Shown: piece after piece, positions 7,408-14,938 of the stretch | How positions within the stretch are numbered: position 1 is the stretch's first letter | Layout: the number at the start of each line of letters is the position of its first letter | Notes under the pieces: model-generated | The model's database searches: none | What the model saw: only the letters and a program-made list of their open reading frames with translations | What the model was told of the DNA's origin: nothing | Position numbers and translations under genes: made by a program | Assembly: GCA_002336975.1 (NCBI GenBank) | Contig: DDFA01000077.1 | Span: 4,165-45,291, forward strand | Source of the DNA: Phyllobacteriaceae bacterium UBA1940 | GTDB lineage: Bacteria; Pseudomonadota; Alphaproteobacteria; Rhizobiales; Rhizobiaceae | Reading direction: 5' to 3' | DNA length: 41,127 bases

Positions 7408-8264
7408 ACCGTCGCCAGCGCCACGCCAAAGGTCGCGACGGCCATACCGACCAGTTGCACCGCCGTCAGGCGCTCGTCGAACAACAGCCAGGCAATGACC
7501 GCGGTGACCGCCGGCACGAGGTAGAACAGAGAGGCGACGCGAGACATCTCGCCCTGCCGGATCATCACCATCAGCAGGAAGATCGCGCCAATCGACAGCA
7601 CCAGCGTCAGCCAGACCAGCGCGAAGATCAGCTCGCCGTTGAGGGTGAACTCGCCGGTTTCGGTCAGCAGCGACGCGATCGTCATAACGGCGGATGCGCC
7701 GACATATTGCCACATGGCGGCGGCGACCAGGCTGTCGCCGCCGGGATGGCGCTTTTGCCACACGGTCCCGGCGCAGATGCCGAGCAGCGCGATCAGGCTG
7801 GCCACAAGCGTCGCCGCGTTGACGCCGGCGCCGGTGACGCCGAGCTTTGGCCACAGCACCAGCACCACCCCGACCAGCCCGACCGCCAAGCCGGCCATCA
7901 GTCGCCGCGAGACGCGCTCGCCCAGCAGCCAGGCGGCCAGCAGCACGGTGACCAGCGGCTGCAATCCGGCGATCAGCGCCGAGATCCCGGCGGGCAGGCC
8001 GCGGTGGATCGACCAGAACACGCCGCCCAGATAGACGCCATGGGTCAGCACGCCGGCGATGACGGCGTGGGTCGCCTGCCTGCGGGTCGGCCATGTCTGG
8101 CCAAGCGCGGTGACGATCGCGGCCAGCAGCAGCGCGGCGAGCGCGAAGCGCACCGCCAGAAAGCCGAAGGGCTCCGACCACGGCATGGCGTAGCGCGCGC
8201 CGATGAAGCCGGTGGCCCACAGCAGCACGAACAGGGCGGGCATGAAACGCGTTGCGGCAGGCAT
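7374..8264 (-). CDS. EamA/DMT-family transporter
   Basis: A 296-residue ten-helix protein of the drug/metabolite transporter superfamily, with the two EamA repeats recognisable (LLWATGFIGARYAMPWSEPF... and the second repeat from about residue 150). The family mostly exports amino acids or metabolites; the substrate cannot be told. The ATG at 8264 starts the first helix (FMPALFVLLWATGFIGARY); the upstream in-frame extension lacks family similarity. It lies 85 bp downstream of gluQ on the same strand, and its 3' end overlaps the YihY gene by 34 bp tail to tail. Confidence 0.88.
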   Translation of the reverse strand: MPAATRFMPALFVLLWATGFIGARYAMPWSEPFGFLAVRFALAALLLAAIVTALGQTWPTRRQATHAVIAGVLTHGVYLGGVFWSIHRGLPAGISALIAGLQPLVTVLLAAWLLGERVSRRLMAGLAVGLVGVVLVLWPKLGVTGAGVNAATLVASLIALLGICAGTVWQKRHPGGDSLVAAAMWQYVGASAVMTIASLLTETGEFTLNGELIFALVWLTLVLSIGAIFLLMVMIRQGEMSRVASLFYLVPAVTAVIAWLLFDERLTAVQLVGMAVATFGVALATVQPAMRARASE

Positions 8265-8349
8265 TTTCGTCGTCCGGTTAACGTCGGCGCAGCGGTCTAG
8301 GCGCATGCCGGCCGCAATGCAAAACGAATCGACTGTGCCAGCCGCCGCC

Positions 8350-9228
8350 CTACAGTCCGGCCATCGCCCGCTCACGCACTTCCTGCGGTGAGACGCCTTC
8401 CTCGCGCAGTTCGCGCAGGCCCGAATGGCGTTCGCTTTTCGACAGTTTACGCCCGTCGGCGCCGAGCACCAGCGAGTGGTGGCGGTAGACCGGCTCCGGC
8501 AGGCCGAGCAGCGCTTGCAGCAGCCGGTGCACCGAAGTGGCGTGGAACAGGTCCTGGCCGCGCACGATATCGGTGACGCTCTGGCTGGCGTCGTCGACCG
8601 TCACCGCCAGATGGTAGCTGGCGGGCGCGTCGGAGCGCGACAGGACCACGTCGCCCCACAGTTGCGGCCTGGCGGCGATCCTGCCGGTCTCGCCGGTCGG
8701 GCCGGCGCCGAGTTCCGTCCACGACAGGACGTTCGGGCCCAGCGCCAGCGCCGCGTCGACATTCAGCCGCCACGAATGCCTGTCGCCGGCGGCGATGCGC
8801 CGGTTGCGCTCGCGCCGCGACATGTCGCGTTCGACGCCGGGATAGAGCGGCGCGCCGTCGGGGTCGCGCGGCCAATGCCTTTTCGCCGTCTCCAGTTCGG
8901 CGATATGGTCGCGCACCTGGCTGCGGCTCATGAAGGCGGGATAGACGACGCCCAGTTTCTTCAGCCGTTCCAGCGCCGCCGCATAGTCGGCAAAGTGTTC
9001 GGACTGGCGGCGCACCGGCTGTTCCCATGTCAGCCCCAGCCATTCGAGGTCGCGATAGATGCCGGCCTCGAATTCAGGGGTGCAGCGCGCCAGGTCGATG
9101 TCCTCGATGCGCAGCAGCAGGCGGCCGCCGGTCCGGCGCGCCAATTGCTGGTTCAACAGCGCAGAGCGGGCATGGCCGAGATGGAGCTCGCCGTTCGGGC
9201 TGGGGGCGAATCTGAAAACGGGTGGCAT
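8350..9228 (-). CDS. gluQ: Glutamyl-Q tRNA(Asp) synthetase
   Basis: A 292-residue GluRS paralogue without the anticodon-binding domain. FAPSPNGELHLGHA (residues 7-20) carries the HIGH motif and KLSKS (261-265) the KMSKS motif. RIEDIDLAR and VTDIVRGQDLFHAT are typical of GluQ-RS, which attaches glutamate to queuosine 34 of tRNA-Asp rather than to the CCA end. E. coli GluQ-RS has a zinc site with a CxC; here the corresponding stretch reads YPAFMSR and the whole protein has one Cys (C49), so the zinc site is lost. The ATG at 9228 is chosen because the conserved PVFRFAPSPNG follows; the long upstream frame is antisense to the glycosylase gene. Confidence 0.93.
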   Translation of the reverse strand: MPPVFRFAPSPNGELHLGHARSALLNQQLARRTGGRLLLRIEDIDLARCTPEFEAGIYRDLEWLGLTWEQPVRRQSEHFADYAAALERLKKLGVVYPAFMSRSQVRDHIAELETAKRHWPRDPDGAPLYPGVERDMSRRERNRRIAAGDRHSWRLNVDAALALGPNVLSWTELGAGPTGETGRIAARPQLWGDVVLSRSDAPASYHLAVTVDDASQSVTDIVRGQDLFHATSVHRLLQALLGLPEPVYRHHSLVLGADGRKLSKSERHSGLRELREEGVSPQEVRERAMAGL

Positions 9229-9315
9229 TTGTGAGATTAAGCGACCAGGCTGGCTGTTGGAGCAATATGCGACCATTGCTACGGTGTTTTGATGACCGGC
9301 GAAAGTGAGGGACGA

Positions 9316-9975
9316 ATGCGCAGGATCGCGCGCCTGGCCGATGTGGAGGACGATCTCGACGCGCTGTGCCGCGCTGACCCCAGACTCGCCGTTGTGCGCG
9401 CGGCGGCGGGACAGGTCGAATTGCGGCTGACCGATCCCGGCTACGACAGCCTGGTCTCGATCGTCGTGTCGCAGATGGTGTCGCGGGCGAGCGCCGCCGC
9501 CATTCTTGGTCGGTTCGCGGCCCTTGTCAGTCCGATGACGCCGCAGCGCGTGCTCCAGGCGGAGGACGGGGCGTTCCGCCAGGCCGGCCTGTCGCGGCCG
9601 AAGCAGCGGGCGATCGTGGCGCTGGCGCGCGCCGTCGACGACGGGCTCGATCTCAACCGATTGTGCGGGCTCGACGCGGCTGAGGCGATCGCCCGGCTGA
9701 CGGCGGTGGACGGGATCGGGCCGTGGACGGCGCAGGTCTATTTGCTGTTCGCCGCCGGCCATCCGGACGTGTTTCCGGCCAGGGATGTCGCCCTGCAAAG
9801 CGCCGTCGGACACGCGCTGGGGATTTCGCCCAGGCCCGGCGACAAAGCGCTGGAGCAGATCGCCCGATCGTGGTCGCCGTGGCGGGGCGCCGCGGCGCGG
9901 CTGTTCTGGGCCTACTACCGCGACATCAAGGGCCGCGACGCCGCGCCGGTTGTTGCGCAACCGCCGGCCGGCTGA
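9316..9975 (+). CDS. DNA-3-methyladenine glycosylase II, AlkA-type
   Basis: A 219-residue helix-hairpin-helix GPD glycosylase that removes alkylated bases at the start of base-excision repair. LTAVDGIGPWTAQVYLLFAAGHPDVFPARDVALQ contains the HhH and the catalytic Asp in FPARD, and SIVVSQMVSRASAAAILGRF is the family's N-terminal core. It lacks the N-terminal Ada-like domain of E. coli AlkA. The ATG at 9316 is preferred because GAGG lies 5 nt upstream; an ATG at 9292 would add eight residues and is the alternative. It is divergent from gluQ with about 90 bp between them. No 4Fe-4S cluster cysteines are present, so it is not Nth/MutY-like. Confidence 0.9.
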   Translation: MRRIARLADVEDDLDALCRADPRLAVVRAAAGQVELRLTDPGYDSLVSIVVSQMVSRASAAAILGRFAALVSPMTPQRVLQAEDGAFRQAGLSRPKQRAIVALARAVDDGLDLNRLCGLDAAEAIARLTAVDGIGPWTAQVYLLFAAGHPDVFPARDVALQSAVGHALGISPRPGDKALEQIARSWSPWRGAAARLFWAYYRDIKGRDAAPVVAQPPAG

Positions 9976-10089
9976 ACTATTTTTTTGATCCGGCGCGGCC
10001 GGCCGTGATCGCGACACAAAGCCCGCTTCACAATCCTGTCACCTCTCGCTTAGAGTATGATCGCGAATTGACTCGGGAGTCGCCGATAC

Positions 10090-10647
10090 GTGACAGTCCA
10101 TGTCTCGCCTGACGGTTTGCCGGCGCTGGTGCTGAACGCGGACTACCGGCCGCTGAGCTATTACCCGTTGTCGTTGTGGTCATGGCAGGACGCGATCAAG
10201 GCGGTGTTCCTCGACCGGGTCAACATCGTCGCCGAATACGACCACCTGGTGTCCTCGCCGACCTTCTCGATGAAGATCCCGAGCGTGGTATGCCTGAAGT
10301 CCTACGTGAAGCCATCGCGCAATCCCGCCTTCACCCGCTTCAACGTGTTCCTGCGCGACCGTTTCCAGTGCCAGTATTGCGGCTCGCCCGACGAACTGAC
10401 CTTCGACCATGTCATTCCGCGCCGCTGCGGCGGGGCGACGACATGGGAGAACGTCGTCGCCGCCTGTTCGCCCTGCAACCTCAGGAAGGGCGGCATGATG
10501 CCGGCGCAGGCCAGGATGTGGCCGCGCCAGAAGGCCTACCAGCCGACGGTGCACGACCTGCACAATAATGGCCGGTTGTTTCCGCCCAACCATCTGCACG
10601 AAAGCTGGATGGACTATCTCTACTGGGATGTGGAACTGGAGCCTTAA
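10090..10647 (+). CDS. HNH endonuclease family protein
   Basis: A 185-residue protein. The HNH domain covers FQCQYCGSPDELTFDHVIPRR...TTWENVVAACSPCNLRKG, with two CxxC zinc pairs (CQYC and CSPC) around the DH and N residues of the nuclease motif. The N-terminal part, PALVLNADYRPLSYYPLSLWSWQDAIKAVFLDRV, is the conserved companion region of a widespread chromosomal HNH family in alphaproteobacteria, not a homing or restriction enzyme. The GTG start at 10090 is the only start placing this region at the N-terminus. The gene ends 3 bp before the convergent DsbB-like gene. Its physiological role is unknown; the motif predicts metal-dependent nicking or cleavage. Confidence 0.88.
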   Translation: MTVHVSPDGLPALVLNADYRPLSYYPLSLWSWQDAIKAVFLDRVNIVAEYDHLVSSPTFSMKIPSVVCLKSYVKPSRNPAFTRFNVFLRDRFQCQYCGSPDELTFDHVIPRRCGGATTWENVVAACSPCNLRKGGMMPAQARMWPRQKAYQPTVHDLHNNGRLFPPNHLHESWMDYLYWDVELEP

Positions 10648-10650
10648 GCC

Positions 10651-11163
10651 TCAGGCTTTCAGCGCGCCGCGCCAGGCGACGACCGCCCAGAGCGCGCTCG
10701 CCAGTACGTTCCAGCCGGCGAACGACAGGTTGACAACCGGATCGCGCCAGGCGGCGGCGTCGCAGGACGGCGGCACGACGGTGTTGAGCTGGTCGAGGAT
10801 GCCGTTGCCGTTGCCCGCCTGCGCCGGCACCGCGCCGCAGGAGGCGGGCCCAAGCCACCAGCCATATTCGACGCCGGAATGATAGACCGCCAGTCCGAAC
10901 CCGATCGTCATGGCGATGGCGATTGTCAACAGCAGCAGGCGCGGCACGATCGCCGGGCTTTTCACCGAGATGGCGATCAGCGCCAGCACAGCGACAGGCG
11001 CGGCGACATAATAGGGAATTCGCTGCTGCAGGCAGAGCATGCAGGGAATGTAGCCGCCGATATGCTCGAAACCGAGCGCCGTGCCGACGGTGGCGGCGGC
11101 GCCGAGCAGCAATATCCAGGCGGTCAGGGTCTGGGTTCGGGAAAGCGGCGAGGTGAGCGACAT
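10651..11163 (-). CDS. DsbB-family disulfide bond formation protein
   Basis: A 170-residue protein with four membrane helices. It has the quinone-proximal CMLC pair (Cys41, Cys44) at the end of helix 1 and a second periplasmic pair (Cys109, Cys134) in the loop between helices 3 and 4, where GPASCGA and PPSCDAAAW sit. This is the four-cysteine layout of DsbB, which reoxidises DsbA and passes electrons to quinone. RIPYY after the first pair also fits. No DsbA gene is in the window. It could be a DsbB variant such as DsbI; the family-level call is secure. Confidence 0.88.
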   Translation of the reverse strand: MSLTSPLSRTQTLTAWILLLGAAATVGTALGFEHIGGYIPCMLCLQQRIPYYVAAPVAVLALIAISVKSPAIVPRLLLLTIAIAMTIGFGLAVYHSGVEYGWWLGPASCGAVPAQAGNGNGILDQLNTVVPPSCDAAAWRDPVVNLSFAGWNVLASALWAVVAWRGALKA

Positions 11164-11266
11164 GAATGGCGGGTCCGTGCGACGTCACCGGCCTTATGGC
11201 GCTGCCGGCGGGGCATTTGCAAGGCTTGGCGGCGGGCAGATCGACGCAAGGATTCGTGAACGCTTG

Positions 11267-11293
11267 TTGACGTCGGGCGGCCGTCCGTATAGT
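11267..11293 (+). promoter_or_regulatory. Predicted promoter of tRNA-Leu
   Basis: TTGACG (11267-11272) and TATAGT (11288-11293) are 15 bp apart; the overlapping TTGTTG (11264-11269) would give 18 bp. Transcription would begin about 15 nt before the tRNA. Placement by eye. Confidence 0.45.
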
Positions 11294-11314
11294 TCGCTTC
11301 GACGCCTTTTGGCG

Positions 11315-11399
11315 GCCCCCTTGGCGGAATTGGTAGACGCGCCTGACTCAAAATCAGGTTCCGAGAGGAGTGCTGGTTCGATCCCGGCAGGGGGCACCA
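11315..11399 (+). tRNA. tRNA-Leu (anticodon CAA)
   Basis: An 85-nt class II tRNA reading UUG codons. The acceptor stem GCCCCCT (11315-11321) pairs with AGGGGGC (11389-11395); A is the discriminator and CCA (11397-11399) is encoded. The anticodon stem CCTGA/TCAGG encloses CTCAAAA with anticodon CAA. The T arm GCTGG-TTCGATC-CCGGC is canonical, and a long variable arm fits tRNA-Leu. The D-loop region TTGGCGGAATTGGTAGACGC is typical of bacterial leucine tRNAs. No integrated element follows it, although tRNA-Leu genes are common integration sites. Confidence 0.97.
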
Positions 11400-11436
11400 C
11401 AGCCGAACCATCCCCTGTCCGCCCCGATCAGCGCGT

Positions 11437-11571
11437 TTACAGGCCGAGATAGGGGTGGCCGATGATCGTCCAGGCCATCAGCAGGCAAACCCCGACGAAA
11501 AACAGATATCCGAACGCCGTTCCGATCTTCTCCGGGGAACCGTCCAACTGTTCAATCTCGGACATCGGCAT
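11437..11571 (-). CDS. Small single-span membrane protein, 44 residues, unrecognised
   Basis: The product has a polar, acidic N-terminus (MPMSEIEQLDGSPEKIG) and one hydrophobic helix (about residues 21-38, YLFFVGVCLLMAWTII), ending GHPYLGL. The ATG at 11571 follows GGAAG with 5 nt spacing; a second ATG two codons later is possible, and longer forms would read back into an AT-richer regulatory region. It lies between tRNA-Leu and the three-hairpin sRNA, on the opposite strand to both. I do not know a family. Coding status rests on the SD, the clean helix and the lack of a competing gene. Confidence 0.5.
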   Translation of the reverse strand: MPMSEIEQLDGSPEKIGTAFGYLFFVGVCLLMAWTIIGHPYLGL

Positions 11572-11677
11572 GCTCTCTTCCGGGTTGCGCGGAGAATCTG
11601 TGACAGACTGCCGACGGAGCGTCAATCGCCGGCCGCGCCACATTTCGATGTTGCGTTGCGGAAAGTGTTTATTGCAT

Positions 11678-11708
11678 TGCAAAAACTGCATGTGTGCCAT
11701 GCAAAAAC
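11678..11708. repeat. Paired direct repeats TGCAAAAAC, 22 bp apart
   Basis: Identical 9-mers at 11678-11686 and 11700-11708 sit in an AT-rich patch upstream of the sRNA. Their start-to-start distance of 22 bp is about two helical turns, so both would lie on the same face of the DNA, as for a transcription factor dimer or tandem sites. They are 41 bp or more upstream of the first sRNA hairpin. Confidence 0.5.
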
Positions 11709-11748
11709 GATGCTGGCACGCAAGGCCGGGCCAGCCTATCTTGAGGGT

Positions 11749-11860
11749 GTTGGCGATCTACCTCCTCCCAGAGAGCCAACGATCATTGCGGGGCACCTCC
11801 TCCCGCCCCGCAATAGAATCTGGCCCGCCGAACCTCCTCCCTCGGCGGGCCTTTTCTTTT
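11749..11860 (+). ncRNA. Small RNA with three anti-Shine-Dalgarno hairpins (cuckoo / alpha-r14 / CcsR type)
   Basis: Three consecutive hairpins carry the identical ten-base sequence ACCTCCTCCC in their loops. Hairpin 1: GTTGGC (11749-11754) with GCCAAC (11775-11780), plus an inner TCT/AGA closing the loop 11760-11769 and a GA/GA internal mismatch. Hairpin 2: perfect 10-bp arms 11785-11794 and 11805-11814, loop 11795-11804. Hairpin 3: perfect 10-bp arms 11822-11831 and 11842-11851, loop 11832-11841, then a T-rich tail, giving an intrinsic terminator. CCUCCUCCC can pair with Shine-Dalgarno sequences. Alphaproteobacterial sRNAs with exactly this loop motif are known (the alpha-r14 family in rhizobia, CcsR RNAs of Rhodobacter, grouped as cuckoo RNAs), so this is a probable member. 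The 5' end is uncertain; CCTATC at 11735-11740 could be a -10. Confidence 0.9.
11822..11860 (+). terminator. Intrinsic terminator of the anti-SD sRNA
   Basis: A perfect GC-rich 10-bp stem GGCCCGCCGA/TCGGCGGGCC with a 10-nt loop is followed directly by TTTTCTTTT. It doubles as the third hairpin of the sRNA. Confidence 0.93.
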
Positions 11861-11904
11861 CCGCGACGCGGTCCGTCTCATTCCATCTGGTCATTCGACG
11901 GTCG

Positions 11905-11933
11905 TTGCGACGCCCGGTGCGGTCCTTTATGAG
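11905..11933 (+). promoter_or_regulatory. Possible promoter of the acyl-CoA synthetase gene
   Basis: TTGCGA (11905-11910) and TATGAG (11928-11933) are 17 bp apart. They lie after the sRNA terminator and about 60 bp before the start codon. A weak match, supported mainly by its position. Confidence 0.3.
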
Positions 11934-11994
11934 CGCATCGGACCAGGGTTTTGCGGCTGGTGGTCGAGTCGTCGCCCACAAACGGAGTCCGTCA

Positions 11995-13668
11995 ATGCTT
12001 CCGCCACGGGACAATTTTGACGATCTGACGCGCGATTTCCGCTGGGACATCCCGGCGCGGTTCAATATCGGCGTCGCCGCCTGCGACGCATGGGCCGGGC
12101 GCGATCCGGGGCGCGCGGCGCTTATCGACTACAATGGCGGCGAGCCGGTCGTTCACACATACGGCGCCTTGCGCGACCGTTCCAACAGGCTGGCCAACGG
12201 ATTGCGACGCCTGGGTGTGGAACGGGGCGACCGGGTGGCGCTGCTGGCGCCGCAGGGGATCGATGCGCTGGCCGGGCAAATCGCCGTCTACAAGCTTGGC
12301 GCGATCGCGGTGCCGCTGGCGCTTTTGTTCGGACGCGAGGCGCTGGGGTTCCGGCTGCGTTTCGCCGGGGTCAAGGCGGTGATCGCCAGCGCCAAGGGCG
12401 CCGAGACGATTTCGCTGGTCGAGGGCGGACTGCCGGAGCTGCGCTGGCTGATCGAAGCCGAGGCCTCGGCCGCGCGGCCGCCGGTTGCGCAAACATGGAG
12501 CCGCGTCGCGCTGTCGGACCTGATCGACGGCGAGAGCGCCGCCTTCGATCCTGTCGACACCGGACCGGACGATCCGGCGCTGATGATCTTCACCTCGGGT
12601 ACGACCGGCCCACCCAAGGGCGCGCTACACGGCCACCGGGTGCTGCCCGGCCATCTGCCCGGCTTCGAAATGGCCTACCAGTTTCCGCCCAGACCCGGCG
12701 ACGTGATGTGGACGCCGGCCGACTGGGCCTGGGCCGGCGGCCTGCTCAACGCGTTGCTGCCGGCGCTGACGCTAGGCATCGCGGTCGCATATGGGCGGTT
12801 CGAGCGGTTCAGTCCGCAAGGCGCGCTGCAATTGATGGCGGACCTCAAGGTGACGATCGCCTTCCTGCCGCCGACCGCGCTGCGGATGCTGAAGAATTCC
12901 GGCCAGAACCCGCGCGATTTTGCGCTGTCGTTGCGCGCCGTCATGTCGGCCGGCGAGCAGCTTGGCCGCGACACCTATGACTGGGCGCAGTCGGTCTTCG
13001 GCTTTGCGGTCAACGAATTCTACGGCCAGACCGAGTGCAATCTCGTCATCGGCTCCTGCGCGATTCTGGGCGTCGGCCGCGGCGGCCCGATCGGCCGGGT
13101 TGCGCCTGGCCACCGCGTCGCGATCGTTGACGCCAACGGGCGCGAAGTCGAACCCGGCGTCGCCGGGCAGATCGCGGTCCGGCGACCCGACCCGGTGATG
13201 TTTCTCGGCTACTGGCGCGACGAGGCGGCGACTACCGCCAAATTCACCGGCGACTGGATGACGACCGGCGACCAGGGCGCGATGGACGCCGACGGCTACA
13301 TCACCTTTGTCGGGCGCGACGATGACGTCATCACCTCGGCCGGCTATCGCATTGGTCCCGGCGAGATCGAGGACTGCCTGTCGGCCCATCCGGCGGTGCA
13401 GATCGCCGCCGCCGTCGGCAAGCCCGACGCGGTGCGCACCGAGATCGTCAAGGCCTATGTCGTGCTGCGCGACGGTTTCGAGGCCGGTCCGGCGCTGGCC
13501 GAAGAGATCAGGCTTTGGGTGCGTGAGCGGCTGTCGGCGCATGAATATCCGCGCGAGGTCGAGTTCGTCGACGAAGTGCCGCTGACGACCAGCGGCAAGG
13601 TGATCCGCCGCTTCTTCCGCGACAAGGCGTGCGCCGAAGCGGCGCTGGAGGCCGTTTCTAACGCCTGA
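11995..13668 (+). CDS. AMP-forming acyl-CoA synthetase
   Basis: A 557-residue ANL-superfamily enzyme that activates a carboxylic acid as an acyl-AMP and then forms the CoA thioester. The phosphate-binding motif TSGTTGPPKG is at residues 200-209; FYGQTE, WMTTGDQG, GRDDDVI and the C-terminal catalytic Lys535 in TTSGKVIRR are all present. The ACSM/AcsA-like features TPADWAWAGGLLNALLPAL and GYRIGPGEIEDCL suggest a short- to medium-chain acid rather than a long-chain fatty acid, but the substrate is not certain. The ATG at 11995 has GGAG 7 nt upstream; the longer frame reads through the sRNA and is rejected. Its 3' end overlaps the convergent GNAT gene by 11 bp. Confidence 0.9.
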   Translation: MLPPRDNFDDLTRDFRWDIPARFNIGVAACDAWAGRDPGRAALIDYNGGEPVVHTYGALRDRSNRLANGLRRLGVERGDRVALLAPQGIDALAGQIAVYKLGAIAVPLALLFGREALGFRLRFAGVKAVIASAKGAETISLVEGGLPELRWLIEAEASAARPPVAQTWSRVALSDLIDGESAAFDPVDTGPDDPALMIFTSGTTGPPKGALHGHRVLPGHLPGFEMAYQFPPRPGDVMWTPADWAWAGGLLNALLPALTLGIAVAYGRFERFSPQGALQLMADLKVTIAFLPPTALRMLKNSGQNPRDFALSLRAVMSAGEQLGRDTYDWAQSVFGFAVNEFYGQTECNLVIGSCAILGVGRGGPIGRVAPGHRVAIVDANGREVEPGVAGQIAVRRPDPVMFLGYWRDEAATTAKFTGDWMTTGDQGAMDADGYITFVGRDDDVITSAGYRIGPGEIEDCLSAHPAVQIAAAVGKPDAVRTEIVKAYVVLRDGFEAGPALAEEIRLWVRERLSAHEYPREVEFVDEVPLTTSGKVIRRFFRDKACAEAALEAVSNA

Positions 13669-14938
13669 GCAGCTTGTGCAGCCGGTTGCGCACCAGCCGC
13701 GCCATGTTGCGGGTTTCGGTGTAGAGGTTGAGCTGGCTTGCGGCCTGGCGGGCGGCGCGGTCGGCGCCGGCCGTCAAGCCGATGACCAGCGTTCCCATCG
13801 CGCGGCGTTCGGCCCACAACCGGTCCATCACCGGATGATCGGGAATGGCGCAGGAATCGGTCATCACGATGTTGGGGTCGTCAAGGTGCGTGCCGGTGAC
13901 GTCGATCATCAGCAGCGTACCGGGCGAGAAGGCCGAATAGGTCTCGTCGAAGGCCGTCTTCCAGGTGTAGGCGCAGCCGTTTTCGATGAACACGATGAGG
14001 CAGGCGATGATCCTGCCGTCGAGCGTCAGCATGTGGACGCGGCACATATCGCGCTGCGCCAGGCCGTAGGCGGCCTCGCGCGCAAAGGCGGCGCGGAAGC
14101 GGTCGACCACCATCGCGGTGCGCTGGCGACCCTTCCAGCCGGTCGCCTCGAGCGACAGGAACGCCTCGACCCCGATGCGCACATCGTCGGGCTGGCGGGC
14201 GATCGAATATTCCAGCTTTCCGAGTTCGCCGAGCCGCCGCCTCAGGCGGCGGAACTCGCGCAGATGGTGCGAGCGAAGCGTCTGCTTGAGATAGGCGTCG
14301 CCGTCGAGGTCGCTCTGCAGGAACGCCCGCTCGACCCGGCTGGTCTCGACCAAATAGAGATTGCGCTGTAACGCCACCGACCGCAGCACCGAAGCGACAT
14401 GGCCGTCCAGCCGCATGTCCGGCAGCACCAGCACCTGCGGGAATTTCAAGTGCGGCCGGGCGATCATGTCGATGAAATCCTCGACCACGGCGACGGGGTC
14501 GTCGGCGTCGATGATCGGCGTGCCGACCGGCCCGTAGGGGCTGGACCAGGCGCGTATGATCGGCGCCGCCAGCGGCACCGGCGCGCGCTCGATCGAGAAC
14601 GGCAGCAGCATACGCAGCCGGTTGCGGTTGCCCTCGGCGTCGCGGATCACCGCGAGGCGGACTTCGCGGTCCTCGAGGCGCGGCATCGCCGGGGCCAGGA
14701 AGCGCGGATTGAAGAAGACGTTCGGCTCGATGGAGCGCGCCGACAGATGATCGAGTTCGTCGACCAGGTCGAAACCGGCCGAGGCGTAATAGATCGCCAG
14801 ACTGCGCGCCCGGCGGCCCGCGCCGGTCAGCTGAAGCTGCGCCAGGCTTGGCGGCTCGGCTCCGATGCCGGCGAGACCGGCGATCATGGCGCCGGCCGCG
14901 CTGCCGTTCATTTCCTCAAGGATTGGGATCGCCGCCAT
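13658..14938 (-). CDS. GNAT-fold acyltransferase, BioF2-like (Acetyltransf_6)
   Basis: A 426-residue protein. The middle and C-terminal region (about 210-400) shows the FemAB/BioF2-like GNAT fold, with HLREFRRLRRRLGELGKLEYS, FLSLEATGWKGRQRTAM, CRVHMLTLDGRIIACLIVF and WKTAFDETYSAFSPGTLLMID. Such proteins occur in polysaccharide gene clusters, where they probably acylate or aminoacylate sugars. The ATG shares its A with the TGA of the upstream flippase (TGATG), so the two are translationally coupled and probably act on the same glycan. Substrate and donor are unknown. Confidence 0.82.
   Translation of the reverse strand: MAAIPILEEMNGSAAGAMIAGLAGIGAEPPSLAQLQLTGAGRRARSLAIYYASAGFDLVDELDHLSARSIEPNVFFNPRFLAPAMPRLEDREVRLAVIRDAEGNRNRLRMLLPFSIERAPVPLAAPIIRAWSSPYGPVGTPIIDADDPVAVVEDFIDMIARPHLKFPQVLVLPDMRLDGHVASVLRSVALQRNLYLVETSRVERAFLQSDLDGDAYLKQTLRSHHLREFRRLRRRLGELGKLEYSIARQPDDVRIGVEAFLSLEATGWKGRQRTAMVVDRFRAAFAREAAYGLAQRDMCRVHMLTLDGRIIACLIVFIENGCAYTWKTAFDETYSAFSPGTLLMIDVTGTHLDDPNIVMTDSCAIPDHPVMDRLWAERRAMGTLVIGLTAGADRAARQAASQLNLYTETRNMARLVRNRLHKLLRR

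Noticed and set aside
6055..8220. 721-codon minus-strand frame
   Set aside because: Runs through parts of four genes on both strands with no domain; an artefact.
9940..9990. Possible terminator after the AlkA-type gene (T7 run at 9981-9987)
   Set aside because: The best stem lies inside the coding end and is interrupted and too far (about 10 nt) from the T-run.
10640..10670. Short palindrome between the HNH and DsbB genes as a bidirectional terminator
   Set aside because: AAGCCT/AGGCTT has a one-base loop and no clear T-tract.
11315..11435. tRNA-Leu as an integration site of a genomic island
   Set aside because: No integrase, no repeated 3' tRNA fragment seen, and the flanks are housekeeping genes.
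11455..11994. N-terminal extension of the acyl-CoA synthetase frame
   Set aside because: It would translate through the tRNA-proximal region and the sRNA; the SD at 11984 and family length support ATG 11995.
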